A stretch of 64,000 bases of DNA from Photobacterium marinum (GTDB lineage: Bacteria > Pseudomonadota > Gammaproteobacteria > Enterobacterales > Vibrionaceae), in contig NZ_AMZO01000006.1 of assembly GCF_000331515.1 (NCBI RefSeq), forward strand, positions 558,001 to 622,000. The letters are read 5' to 3'. The notes below the pieces were generated by a model, which was not told the origin of the DNA, searched no databases, and worked only from the letters and a program-made list of their open reading frames with translations. The position numbers and the translations under genes were made by a program. Of this stretch, positions 56,409 through 64,000 are shown piece by piece. Positions within the stretch are counted from its first letter, which is position 1, and each line of letters starts with the position of its first letter.

Positions 56409-57329
56409 TTAATGGTGCTCAATCAGAAAGCGTTCCACTTCTCTGCGGTGTGGAATTGAAGTCTGAGCACCCATTCTTGTTACTGAAATGGCAGCTGCGG
56501 CATGTGCGAACCGGATCGCATCATCAAGGGCTTTGCCTTCCTGAAGCCCAGTCAGAAGGGCTCCGTTAAAGGTATCACCTGCCGCGGTGGTATCTTTTGC
56601 ATCAACGCGGAAGCCTGGTACTTGCTGGCCTTTTCCTTCGTTGCTGATCCAGACCCCCTGGCTACCCAGAGTGATCATAACCTGTTTGATCCCCTTGGCA
56701 TGCAGGACATCTGCTGCTTTCTGTGCTGACGCTGTATCTTCTACTTTTACGCCAGTAAGCAATTCTGCCTCTGTTTCATTAGGCGTAATCATATCAATAA
56801 GTTGCAATAAGTCATCAGATAATGGCTGAGCAGGGGCAGGATTTAGTACAACACGAGTACCTGCTTCTTGTGCCACCTTTGCCGCAGCTTCGATTGTTTC
56901 AATCGGCGTTTCCAGCTGCATCAGCAGGGTATCAGCATTAGCAAGCAGGTGATGATGAGGCTCAAGGCGCTTCGGTGTCAGGCAGGCGTTCGCTTCAGCA
57001 GAAATACAGATGCTGTTTTCGCCGGTGGCAGCAACTTGAATCATCGCAATGCCTGTTGGCACGTTTTCTTCTACAAGAACTGCTTCTGTATTCATTCCTT
57101 CTTTGGCGAATTCTTCTCGCATCTGGTAGCCGAAGCTGTCATCACCAACACAGGCAATAAAGGCAACATCGGCACCCAGACGTGCAGCGGCAACAGCCTG
57201 GTTGGCACCTTTACCGCCGGGGATAACGCAATAACTGTGGCCATGTAAGGTTTCTCCCGGACGCGGGAAAGAAGCAACCTGTAAAACGTGGTCGGCATTA
57301 ACGCTACCAAGAACAACTAATTTATTCAT
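56409..57329 (-). CDS. rbsK: Ribokinase RbsK
   Basis: 306 residues, PfkB family. The N-terminal motif PGGKGANQAVAAARLG and the C-terminal ATP/anion-hole motif DTTAAGDTFNGA with the catalytic aspartate are both present. It phosphorylates ribose to ribose 5-phosphate in the cytoplasm. Confidence 0.94.
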   Translation of the reverse strand: MNKLVVLGSVNADHVLQVASFPRPGETLHGHSYCVIPGGKGANQAVAAARLGADVAFIACVGDDSFGYQMREEFAKEGMNTEAVLVEENVPTGIAMIQVAATGENSICISAEANACLTPKRLEPHHHLLANADTLLMQLETPIETIEAAAKVAQEAGTRVVLNPAPAQPLSDDLLQLIDMITPNETEAELLTGVKVEDTASAQKAADVLHAKGIKQVMITLGSQGVWISNEGKGQQVPGFRVDAKDTTAAGDTFNGALLTGLQEGKALDDAIRFAHAAAAISVTRMGAQTSIPHRREVERFLIEHH

Positions 57330-57441
57330 ATTGAAACCTTTTTAACTGTACGTTTGCCGTTTTATCGGGCCAGAATATATGGGTTAGTGTTTCGTTTGGC
57401 ATCAACGTTGGCACTAAACGATAGATTCTGGTTAATAGATC

Positions 57442-57496
57442 GGAACCTGACTTCCAGTTCCTAAGTGGCTCATTACAGAGCCTGGAGTCAGGTTCC
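57442..57496 (-). other. Intercistronic hairpin between rbsB and rbsK
   Basis: GGAACCTGACTTCCAG and CTGGAGTCAGGTTCC pair over 15 bp with one bulged base, and a smaller GGCTC/GAGCC hairpin lies inside. It begins 13 bases after the rbsB stop. Such structures commonly stabilise the mRNA of the abundant binding protein and lower expression downstream. Confidence 0.7.
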
Positions 57497-57508
57497 TGAT
57501 ACTATTGA

Positions 57509-58387
57509 TTATTTAGAAATAACTTTCAGTGGAACAGGAATGTTCGCATCTACTTTTTCGCCTTTCAGCATCTTATCGGCGGTTTCTACACCCAGAGCAC
57601 CAATCAGATCCGGCTGCTGAGCGATTGTAGCTGCCAGTTTGCCGCGTTTAACCGCTGCAATACCGTCATCTGTGCCGTCGAAGCCGACAATCAGAACATC
57701 TTTACCTGAAGCCTGAACTGCGCGAAGTGCGCCCAGCGCCATTTCGTCATTCTGAGCAAATACAGCCTGAACATCCGGGTTTGCAGCCAGCATGTTTTCC
57801 ATTACGTTCAGGCCTTTGGTGCGGTCGAAGTCAGCAGGCTGGCTGGCCAGCAGGTTCATGCTGTGAGCATCAACTGCTTGCATGAAGCCCTTACCACGTT
57901 CACGGGCAGCTGATGTACCAGCGATACCTTCTAGCTGGATAACGCGTGCTTTCTCACCAACTTTTTCCATGATGAACTTACCGGCCATTTCACCACCGGC
58001 AACGTTATCAGATGCGATATGGCTGACAACTTCACCACGGCTTGCACCACGGTCCAGAGTCAGGACAGGGATCTTAGAACGGTTTGCCATACGGATTGCG
58101 TTAGAAACGGCATCTGAATCGGTTGGGTTGATCAGGATTGCTTTTACACCGCGGACAGTCAGATCCTCAACATTAGACAATTCCTTGCTCGGGTCGTTTT
58201 GAGAATCAAGAACAATCAGGTTATACCCCAGTTCTTTTGCTTTTGCCTCTGCACCTTCTTTCATTGTGACAAAGAATGGGTTATTCAGGGTCGAAACAAC
58301 CATCGCCATTGTATCTTGCGCGGCAGCGGTCGTGCTGAAAGAAGCTGAAATTACGGCAGCTGAGATTAGGGTTGCTAACTTTTTCAT
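57509..58387 (-). CDS. rbsB: Ribose-binding periplasmic protein RbsB
   Basis: 292 residues with a signal peptide (cleaved near AAAQD, about residue 23). Type I periplasmic-binding fold with [15 protein letters not shown] and [18 protein letters not shown], the ribose-contact region. It delivers ribose to RbsAC and the chemoreceptor. Confidence 0.94.
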   Translation of the reverse strand: MKKLATLISAAVISASFSTTAAAQDTMAMVVSTLNNPFFVTMKEGAEAKAKELGYNLIVLDSQNDPSKELSNVEDLTVRGVKAILINPTDSDAVSNAIRMANRSKIPVLTLDRGASRGEVVSHIASDNVAGGEMAGKFIMEKVGEKARVIQLEGIAGTSAARERGKGFMQAVDAHSMNLLASQPADFDRTKGLNVMENMLAANPDVQAVFAQNDEMALGALRAVQASGKDVLIVGFDGTDDGIAAVKRGKLAATIAQQPDLIGALGVETADKMLKGEKVDANIPVPLKVISK

Positions 58388-58464
58388 TCCGTTTTCCTTT
58401 CTACATATGTCGGGTTAGGCGGGCAGGAGAGTGCCCGCGCTACAGAGGTTGTAATTAATCGGTG

Positions 58465-59448
58465 TTACTTATTTTTGTTATCTACCAGCACTGCCAGCAG
58501 GATAACGACTGCTTTGGCAATCATCTGGTAGTAGGACGATACATCCAGCAGGTTTAGTGCGTTGTTCAGGAAGCCGATGATCAGGGCACCAATCAGAGTA
58601 CCCATAATTCGGCCCTTACCACCGGCCAGACTGGTGCCACCAAGCACTACTGCAGCAATCGCATCCAGTTCGTATCCCATACCAGCAGTTGGCTGAGCCG
58701 ATGAAAGACGAGAGGTAACGATAAGACCAGCCAGGGCTGCTAACAGGCCGCAGATTGCGTAGACGCCAATCTTGACGCGATCTACGTTGATGCCTGAAAG
58801 ACGGGTTGCCGATTCGTTGCCGCCAAGAGCGTAAATGTAGCGGCCGAAGCGAGTGTGGTTCAGTAGGTACCAGACTGCGGCAAATACGATAACCATCAGC
58901 CAGATTGGTACAGGGATACCCATTGCGTAACCGGTACCGAACCATGCAAATGTGTCTGCAACATCAGTAAAGCCGGTAGAGATTGGTCGACCGTCGGTAT
59001 AAACCATGGTGACACCGCGCAACAGGGTCATAGTAACAAGGGTGGCAATGAAAGCCTGGACCTTACCTTTGGCTATTATTACGCCGCTGATTGCGCCAAG
59101 AGCAGCGCCGGCCAGCAAAGCTGTCGGAACGGCAATAATTACTGGGATTTCCATCGCAATCATGCTGGCAGCAAACGCACCACACAGTGCCAGTACCGAG
59201 CCTACGCTCAGGTCGATACCTGCGGTCAGGATAACTAGGGTCATACCTACCGCGATGATGGCGTTAACGGATGTCTGACGCAGAATGTTCAGAATATTGT
59301 CAACGGTAAAGAAGTTCGGATTCAGGAAAGACACCACCACAATCAGGAAGATAAGTGCGATCAGTGACTTCTGTTCGATTAACCACTCTTTACTGAATAG
59401 CTTGGTGCTACCGGATTCAGGGGTCTTAGTCATAGCGTTGGTGCTCAT
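58465..59448 (-). CDS. rbsC: Ribose ABC permease RbsC
   Basis: 327 residues with about eight to ten membrane helices; conserved [20 protein letters not shown] and [16 protein letters not shown]. The start overlaps the rbsA stop as ATGA, so translation is coupled. Confidence 0.94.
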   Translation of the reverse strand: MSTNAMTKTPESGSTKLFSKEWLIEQKSLIALIFLIVVVSFLNPNFFTVDNILNILRQTSVNAIIAVGMTLVILTAGIDLSVGSVLALCGAFAASMIAMEIPVIIAVPTALLAGAALGAISGVIIAKGKVQAFIATLVTMTLLRGVTMVYTDGRPISTGFTDVADTFAWFGTGYAMGIPVPIWLMVIVFAAVWYLLNHTRFGRYIYALGGNESATRLSGINVDRVKIGVYAICGLLAALAGLIVTSRLSSAQPTAGMGYELDAIAAVVLGGTSLAGGKGRIMGTLIGALIIGFLNNALNLLDVSSYYQMIAKAVVILLAVLVDNKNK

Positions 59449-60950
59449 GCTGCTACCTCATTAATTTGTTTACCTACAGCGCAGGCCAGAAGTTTTTCCT
59501 GGTCGGCATCGGCGGCCATAAATTCACCGCTGATCTGACCTTCATGCATGACCAGAATTCGGTCACTCATACCCAGCACTTCAGGCATTTCCGAAGAGAC
59601 CAGAATGATGCTCATCCCTTCGGCTTTGAATTGGTTGATTAACTGATAAATCTCTTTTTTCGCACCGACGTCGACACCACGAGTTGGTTCGTCGAGGATC
59701 AGAACTTTAGGCTTGGTCATCAGGCCTTTGGCAATGGCAACTTTCTGTTGGTTACCGCCGGACAAGTTACCAATGATTTGATTTCTGCTCGGCGTTTTGA
59801 TGTTGAACAGTCGGATAAAGTCTTCAACTGCGGTCACCTCATCGTAGTGATTGAGCTGAACACCTTTGGAAAGTTGTTCCAGCGAGCAGATGGACATGTT
59901 TTCCTTAACCGACAGTCCCAGGATCAGGCCGTCACCTTTACGATCCTCCGAAATGTAAGCGATACCGTTCGACAGACCATCCTGCGGGCTGATTGGGTTG
60001 ATTGTTTTACCATCAAGCACAATATCGCCAGATTCACGGGGCAGGGCACCGAAGATTACTTTCATCAGCTCAGTTCGTCCTGCACCCATCAGGCCGGAAA
60101 TTCCCAGAATTTCACCGCGATCCAGGTTAAAGCTGACGTTATGAACGCCGGAACCATTAAGGTTTTTTACTTCCAGGCAGGTTGTACCGTGTGTGACATC
60201 AATACGTGGGTACTGCTCATCCAGGCGGCGTCCAACCATCATTTCGATCATGGTGTCTTCATCGATGTCGGCTACCGCACGTTGGCCGATGAACTTACCG
60301 TCACGCAGTACTGTAATGTCGTCGCAGATCTCGAAAATTTCTTTCAGACGGTGAGAAATGTAGACGATACCGCAGCCTTCATCGCGCAGTTCGTTAATAA
60401 CTTTAAACAGAGACTCAGTTTCGGTATCAGTCAGGGCATCAGTCGGTTCATCCATAATGATGACCTGAGACTTAAAGGATAGTGCCTTGGCGATCTCAAC
60501 CATCTGCTGTTCGCCGAGGCTGAGTTCACCCAGCAGCTGGCGTGAGCTGTGTTTTACATTCAGGCGTTTCAGCAAGGCATCCGCTTCACGATACATTTCT
60601 GACCATTTAATACCGCCGAAGGCATTGGTTTTTTCTCGTCCCAAAAAGATGTTTTCAGCAATAGTCAGCTCAGGGATAAGGTTCAGTTCCTGGTGGATGA
60701 TACTGATGCCGGCTTCCTGCGAATGGCGAGGACCGTTAAAGCTGACCGGTTGACCTTCGTAGCGGATTTCTCCGGCATCCTTGGTATAAATTCCGGTCAG
60801 TACCTTCATCAGGGTAGATTTACCGGCCCCGTTTTCTCCCATCAAAGCCATCACTTTGCCTGGGTAGACATTAAGGCAAGCATTATCAAGGGCTTTTACA
60901 CCTGGGAATGCTTTATCAATGCCTTGTAGTTCTAAGATTGGCTGTTTCAT
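59445..60950 (-). CDS. rbsA: Ribose ABC ATP-binding protein RbsA
   Basis: 501 residues, same as E. coli RbsA, from an ATG with AAGGAA upstream. Two ABC domains: Walker [10 protein letters not shown] with signature LSLGEQQ in the first; a degenerate Walker A ([10 protein letters not shown]) with [11 protein letters not shown] in the second. Confidence 0.94.
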   Translation of the reverse strand: MKQPILELQGIDKAFPGVKALDNACLNVYPGKVMALMGENGAGKSTLMKVLTGIYTKDAGEIRYEGQPVSFNGPRHSQEAGISIIHQELNLIPELTIAENIFLGREKTNAFGGIKWSEMYREADALLKRLNVKHSSRQLLGELSLGEQQMVEIAKALSFKSQVIIMDEPTDALTDTETESLFKVINELRDEGCGIVYISHRLKEIFEICDDITVLRDGKFIGQRAVADIDEDTMIEMMVGRRLDEQYPRIDVTHGTTCLEVKNLNGSGVHNVSFNLDRGEILGISGLMGAGRTELMKVIFGALPRESGDIVLDGKTINPISPQDGLSNGIAYISEDRKGDGLILGLSVKENMSICSLEQLSKGVQLNHYDEVTAVEDFIRLFNIKTPSRNQIIGNLSGGNQQKVAIAKGLMTKPKVLILDEPTRGVDVGAKKEIYQLINQFKAEGMSIILVSSEMPEVLGMSDRILVMHEGQISGEFMAADADQEKLLACAVGKQINEVAA

Positions 60951-60984
60951 GTCAGTTCCTTGCAATTCGTTACAAGATTGGGGT

Positions 60985-61404
60985 TTAGAACACTACGCCG
61001 GACTGGAAGATCACGTTGGCGTATGGGGTGCATTCCCCGGTGCGAACGACTGCTTTGCTGTTTTGGGTGTGGATCTTGAATTCTTCGTGGCTGACATAGC
61101 TAAGGTTAATTGATTTGCCGCATTGTGCTTCTTCTTCACGAATCAGCCCGATAAGTGCTTCGTGATGAGCTGGGCTGACTTTCATGAACTCTTCTGCCAT
61201 GATAACGCCTTCAATCTGCATCTCACCAAGCACGGCTTTGACGGTTTCGATAAAGGTTGGCACACCAGGAATAAGCGCAAGATCGATACGTTGCGTTTCA
61301 TTCGGAATCGGTAAGCCGGCATCACAGATGGTAATTTCGTCAGTATGTCCCAGAGTCGCGATGACGTATGACAATTCTGAATTGATGAGTGCGCTTTTTT
61401 TCAT
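60985..61404 (-). CDS. rbsD: D-ribose pyranase RbsD
   Basis: 139 residues from the ATG at 61404, with AAGGTG upstream; the longer open frame upstream lies in the promoter. N-terminal [16 protein letters not shown] is the catalytic region of the RbsD/FucU family. It interconverts beta-pyranose and beta-furanose forms of ribose. First gene of the operon rbsDACBKR. Confidence 0.93.
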   Translation of the reverse strand: MKKSALINSELSYVIATLGHTDEITICDAGLPIPNETQRIDLALIPGVPTFIETVKAVLGEMQIEGVIMAEEFMKVSPAHHEALIGLIREEEAQCGKSINLSYVSHEEFKIHTQNSKAVVRTGECTPYANVIFQSGVVF

Positions 61405-61483
61405 GGTTTGCACCTTATTCGAGCAGGGTATTGAAGCAAGATGAACAAGCCTGTGTGGCGTGGCATCCAAAATCATTTTTATT

Positions 61484-61513
61484 CATCGAAACGTTTACGC
61501 AAACGTTTCGATG
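61484..61513 (-). promoter_or_regulatory. RbsR-type operator, long palindrome
   Basis: 13-bp perfect arms (CATCGAAACGTTT / AAACGTTTCGATG) with a 4-base spacer, 80 bases upstream of the rbsD start. It contains two GAAACGTTT half-units of the LacI/RbsR operator type. Confidence 0.85.
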
Positions 61514-61528
61514 ACTGTAAATGTAGAG

Positions 61529-61540
61529 CGAAACGTTTCG
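61529..61540 (-). promoter_or_regulatory. RbsR-type operator, core palindrome
   Basis: CGAAACGTTTCG, a perfect 12-base palindrome matching the E. coli RbsR/PurR-type operator core, centred 36 bases from the centre of the other operator. Cooperative or looped binding is possible. Confidence 0.85.
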
Positions 61541-61565
61541 ATGTGCACTAACTATGCTTACAAAG

Positions 61566-61581
61566 TGTGACTCAAATCAGA
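61566..61581 (-). promoter_or_regulatory. Candidate CRP site upstream of rbsD
   Basis: TGTGA-CTCAAA-TCAGA resembles the CRP consensus TGTGA-N6-TCACA with one perfect half and one 4-of-5 half. Its place upstream of the operators fits catabolite control of ribose use. Confidence 0.5.
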
Positions 61582-61793
61582 ACTATTATGCTTCTGGTGA
61601 ATAAAAGAAGGGATGGATCACAACGTATCGTTGATATGTTTCATATTAACGATGATGAATCGTTTGCTTACCTGTGAGGCTGTGAATGGCTTGTGTCAGA
61701 GTAATGTAAGTTATTGCAAATTGTGTTTGAAAGCTTTGAGTTGAGAGCAGAAAAAGGCTTATCATTGACGCCCGAAGAATCCACTGAGGTTTG

Positions 61794-62051
61794 ATGCTCA
61801 ATATGGCCCTTTCCGTAACCAGCCTTTTACCCTTTACTCTGCTAATTGCACCAATTTCATTGTTTTGTCTGATGTTAGCACTGAAGAAAAGGAAAGTTTG
61901 GTTGATTCGCATTTCGTTGCTTGGGCTGGTGTTAACAGCAGTTCTACTGGTTCTTTCCCAGTATCTGGATTACAAACATTTCGTTGATTGTCTGTTGCAA
62001 GGCGCCGACTACAGCGCCTTTAGTGGAGATTGTATTCAGTTTACTAACTGA
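61794..62051 (+). CDS. Small two-helix membrane protein
   Basis: 85 residues from an ATG with GAGG 4 bases upstream. Two hydrophobic helices (about 8-28 and 36-58) are separated by the basic loop LKKRKVWLIR; the C-terminal tail has cysteines. Not recognised. It overlaps the end of modE, on the other strand, by 8 bases. The frame on the opposite strand is a shadow. Confidence 0.55.
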   Translation: MLNMALSVTSLLPFTLLIAPISLFCLMLALKKRKVWLIRISLLGLVLTAVLLVLSQYLDYKHFVDCLLQGADYSAFSGDCIQFTN

Positions 62052-62835
62052 GCGTTGCGATAATTACCTGGGAAGAAGAGAAGCATGCCAGTGCATGCTT
62101 TCCTTCCTGAAGCTCATCCTGTTCATTTTCTTTCCTGTCGATGAGGGCACAAACCTCATCATTGTCATCAAGCCTTACTGATACTTCGGCGGAACTTTCA
62201 TCATATTGTACGTGGCGAATGGTTCCACTTAGCTGGTTATCTAGTTGTGGGTCTGCTGGTGGCTCACTGCAAATTTCAATCGCGGGGCCCTTAACCAGGG
62301 CGACAACATCTTTACCCTTTTTTAGTTGCAGACGAACTGTGCTGCCATGAGTAATTGTCGCTATGACATGCTGACCACTTTGAAGCAGGATGAATACCCG
62401 ATCGTGCAGGGCATGGTTTTCAATATCACTGATGGTGCCGAAGAACTGATTTCGCGCACTGGTCTGTAATGAGAATTTTGCCATTACACCAAGCAGGCTG
62501 TGCAGCGGTGCTTCATCATCGTTGAGCGCTTTCAGTCCCATATTCTGGATTGTATCGAGTAGATCATACATCTGAATCAGTCGTTCGCCGAAGCGGGTGA
62601 CTGACGCGCCACCGCCTCCTTTGCCTCCCTTTTCACTAGTGATCAGCGGCGATTCTGAGCGGCTGTTCATATCTTTGATGGAATCAAAAGCAGCTTTGTA
62701 GCTAATCCCTGCTTGTTTAGCTCCCTGGCTGATTGAGCCGGTTTGCTGTATCGCTTTTAGCAGTGCGATACGACGAGGATTGGCAAACATCTTTCCGTTT
62801 TCTGAAAGGGTAAGCAGGGCATCGAAATCCATCAT
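62044..62835 (-). CDS. modE: Molybdate-responsive regulator ModE
   Basis: 263 residues (E. coli 262) from the ATG at 62835. N-terminal winged helix with FANPRRIALLKAIQQTGSIS and the SEKGGKGGGGASVT loop typical of ModE; two C-terminal TOBE/MOP molybdate-binding domains (about 125-260, SARNQFFGTI and AEVSVRLDD). In E. coli it represses modABC and activates molybdoenzyme genes. The molybdoenzyme genes fdhF and torA are in this window. Confidence 0.9.
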   Translation of the reverse strand: MMDFDALLTLSENGKMFANPRRIALLKAIQQTGSISQGAKQAGISYKAAFDSIKDMNSRSESPLITSEKGGKGGGGASVTRFGERLIQMYDLLDTIQNMGLKALNDDEAPLHSLLGVMAKFSLQTSARNQFFGTISDIENHALHDRVFILLQSGQHVIATITHGSTVRLQLKKGKDVVALVKGPAIEICSEPPADPQLDNQLSGTIRHVQYDESSAEVSVRLDDNDEVCALIDRKENEQDELQEGKHALACFSSSQVIIATLS

Positions 62836-62958
62836 GGTGAATGCGGGTCCGTAGGGTTTCAGGGATAAAGGAGTCAGATACAAAGTATATCTGATTATTC
62901 AATGAGGTATAAGTCACTGCACCTAGGGGATGTTTGTTGTTGACGCTGTTGCAACAAA

Positions 62959-62982
62959 AAGCGAGAGCCGGAGCTCTCGCTT
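62959..62982 (-). terminator. Terminator of the peptide transporter gene
   Basis: A 10-bp perfect stem (AAGCGAGAGC / GCTCTCGCTT) with a 4-base loop; on the minus strand it is followed by TTTTTG. It lies 25 bases after the transporter stop. Confidence 0.88.
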
Positions 62983-63007
62983 AATAGTTTTAAAGTCAAA
63001 GATGAAA

Positions 63008-64000
63008 TTATGCAGTTTGCAGACTTTCTTCTTTTTCTGCTTCTGGCTCTGCTTCGATAAGACGGTTGAGGCGAGGAGCAATAATAACACAGACGATACC
63101 CACAACTGTTGATGCTGCAGCCAGCGCAAAGAAGTAGTTACCGTAAGAAGCCAAACTTTCAACTGGTGTCATTTCAACTTCGCCGGATGAAGACAGGCCA
63201 GCAACCCAGGCACCGGCTACGGAGGCAATTGCCAGCGTCATGTTCCATGCACCGTAGATAAAGCCACGGATACGGCTTGGGAACAGCTTAGCGATAGCAG
63301 ACAGACCCAGCGCGGAGATTAGCAGCTCACCAATAGCAAACAGGAAGTGAGGTGCTGCAATCCAGAATGGGTTCAACATGCCGTTTTCGTCGCCGAAGTA
63401 CTGAGAGAAGCCAGCGCAGCCGAAAGCCGCAGCACATACCAACATACCAAGTGCAAACTTACCTGGCATAGATAAGTCTTTGCCTTTCTCACCCAGAGTG
63501 GTGTAGATGTGGGCAAGAATCGGACTCAGGAAGATGACCCACATTGGGTTCAGTGACTGGTAAGAAACCGGGTTGACCGCGATACCAAATACTTCGGCTT
63601 CAACGTTGTTGATGGCGAAGAAGTTCAGTGATGTTGGCATTTGGTTGTACAGTACGAAGAATGCAAGAGCCTGAACCATCAGGACTAGACCAACAACCAT
63701 ACGCTTGCGGCTGGTTGGTGCTTCTTTCTTCATTTCCTTCATGATAAGGAATAGGATAACCAGAGCTGCGATACCCAGTACGGCTTGAGCCAGTGGCAGG
63801 TTAGTCAGCAAGTAGCTTGCTGCTGCGATGGCTAGCAATACACCAGACAGGAACAGGCTGTTGGTTTTGAACGGTACAGCATGTTTGTCGGCTTCGGTTG
63901 CTTCTTTGATCTTCTTGTTGAACAGAAGGTAAGTAACAACGTTAACTGTCATACCCACAGCAGACAGGATGAACGCTGAAGTCCAGCCGATGCTGTAAGC
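63008..64000 (-). CDS. POT-family peptide transporter, 5' end beyond the window
   Basis: The C-terminal 330 codons of a proton-dependent oligopeptide transporter; the frame stays open to the right edge. Multiple membrane helices and the DtpA/DtpB-like segment FFVLYNQMPTSLNFFAINNV are visible. It imports di- and tripeptides with protons. The apparent start at 63958 is internal. The C-terminal tail is acidic (EAEPEAEKEESLQTA). Confidence 0.88.
   Translation of the reverse strand, partial: AYSIGWTSAFILSAVGMTVNVVTYLLFNKKIKEATEADKHAVPFKTNSLFLSGVLLAIAAASYLLTNLPLAQAVLGIAALVILFLIMKEMKKEAPTSRKRMVVGLVLMVQALAFFVLYNQMPTSLNFFAINNVEAEVFGIAVNPVSYQSLNPMWVIFLSPILAHIYTTLGEKGKDLSMPGKFALGMLVCAAAFGCAGFSQYFGDENGMLNPFWIAAPHFLFAIGELLISALGLSAIAKLFPSRIRGFIYGAWNMTLAIASVAGAWVAGLSSSGEVEMTPVESLASYGNYFFALAAASTVVGIVCVIIAPRLNRLIEAEPEAEKEESLQTA

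Noticed and set aside
59748..60482. Plus-strand ORF of 244 codons
   Set aside because: It lies entirely antisense to rbsA, which has all ABC motifs.
61646..61912. Minus-strand ORF of 88 codons
   Set aside because: It overlaps the start of the small membrane protein on the other strand, has no ribosome site and would run into the rbs control region.
1..64000. Mobile elements, prophage, CRISPR, rRNA and tRNA genes
   Set aside because: No transposase, integrase, phage structural gene, regularly spaced repeat or tRNA-like cloverleaf was found on either strand.

Overview
The window looks like chromosomal DNA of a facultatively anaerobic marine gammaproteobacterium, most likely Vibrionaceae (Photobacterium/Vibrio-like). 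This is inferred from gene content: torCA for trimethylamine N-oxide respiration, a FocA-type formate channel with an FdhF-type formate dehydrogenase, a TrmY/UPF0217 protein, a CspA-type cold-shock protein, a complete rbsDACBKR ribose operon and ModE. No rRNA, tRNA, CRISPR array, transposase or phage gene was seen. Placement rests on reading proteins by eye, not on a database search.

Layout. 1-2115: a lipoprotein gene running off the left edge and a divergent exported multi-rhodanese protein. 2189-12352: a six-gene minus-strand module matching the Escherichia coli yehI-yehL-yehM-yehP-yehQ order (DUF4132, MoxR-type AAA+ ATPase, DUF5682-like, VWA, SWIM zinc finger) plus a small terminal gene. 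12731-20644: a P2-type cation ATPase divergent from focA, fdhF and two electron-transfer subunits that together suggest a soluble formate:NAD(P) oxidoreductase. 20664-27082: LysR regulator, AMP-forming acyl-CoA synthetase, E1alpha, E1beta and E2 of a 2-oxoacid dehydrogenase-type complex, and a dedicated acyl carrier protein, with one-to-four-base overlaps.

27172-36746: small membrane proteins, a thioredoxin-2 with an altered active site, an exported MauG-like dihaem protein operon, an orphan dhaK, an outer-membrane protein, a two-HD-domain protein and a HAD phosphatase. 37008-41545: NmrA-like reductase, NhaC antiporter, AraC regulator and a Gfo/Idh/MocA oxidoreductase. 41824-43296: cspA, an attC-like inverted repeat with a small ORF, and a bacterial TrmY. 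43451-50500: redox and electrophile-type genes (old yellow enzyme, LysR, FrnE-like protein with a winged-helix tail, pirin, FMN reductase, two exported proteins). 50736-54913: dCMP deaminase, then torA and torC. 55302-61404: the ribose operon with a double RbsR-type operator. 61794-64000: a small membrane protein, modE and a truncated POT peptide transporter.

Themes. Anaerobic respiration on molybdoenzymes (FdhF, TorA) shares the window with the molybdate regulator ModE. The strongest candidates for under-described systems are the acyl-CoA synthetase/E1/E2/ACP cluster, the Cys-type formate dehydrogenase with sulfhydrogenase-like beta and gamma subunits, the yehILMPQ module and the four-gene pirin operon. 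The attC-like site is a separate structural curiosity.
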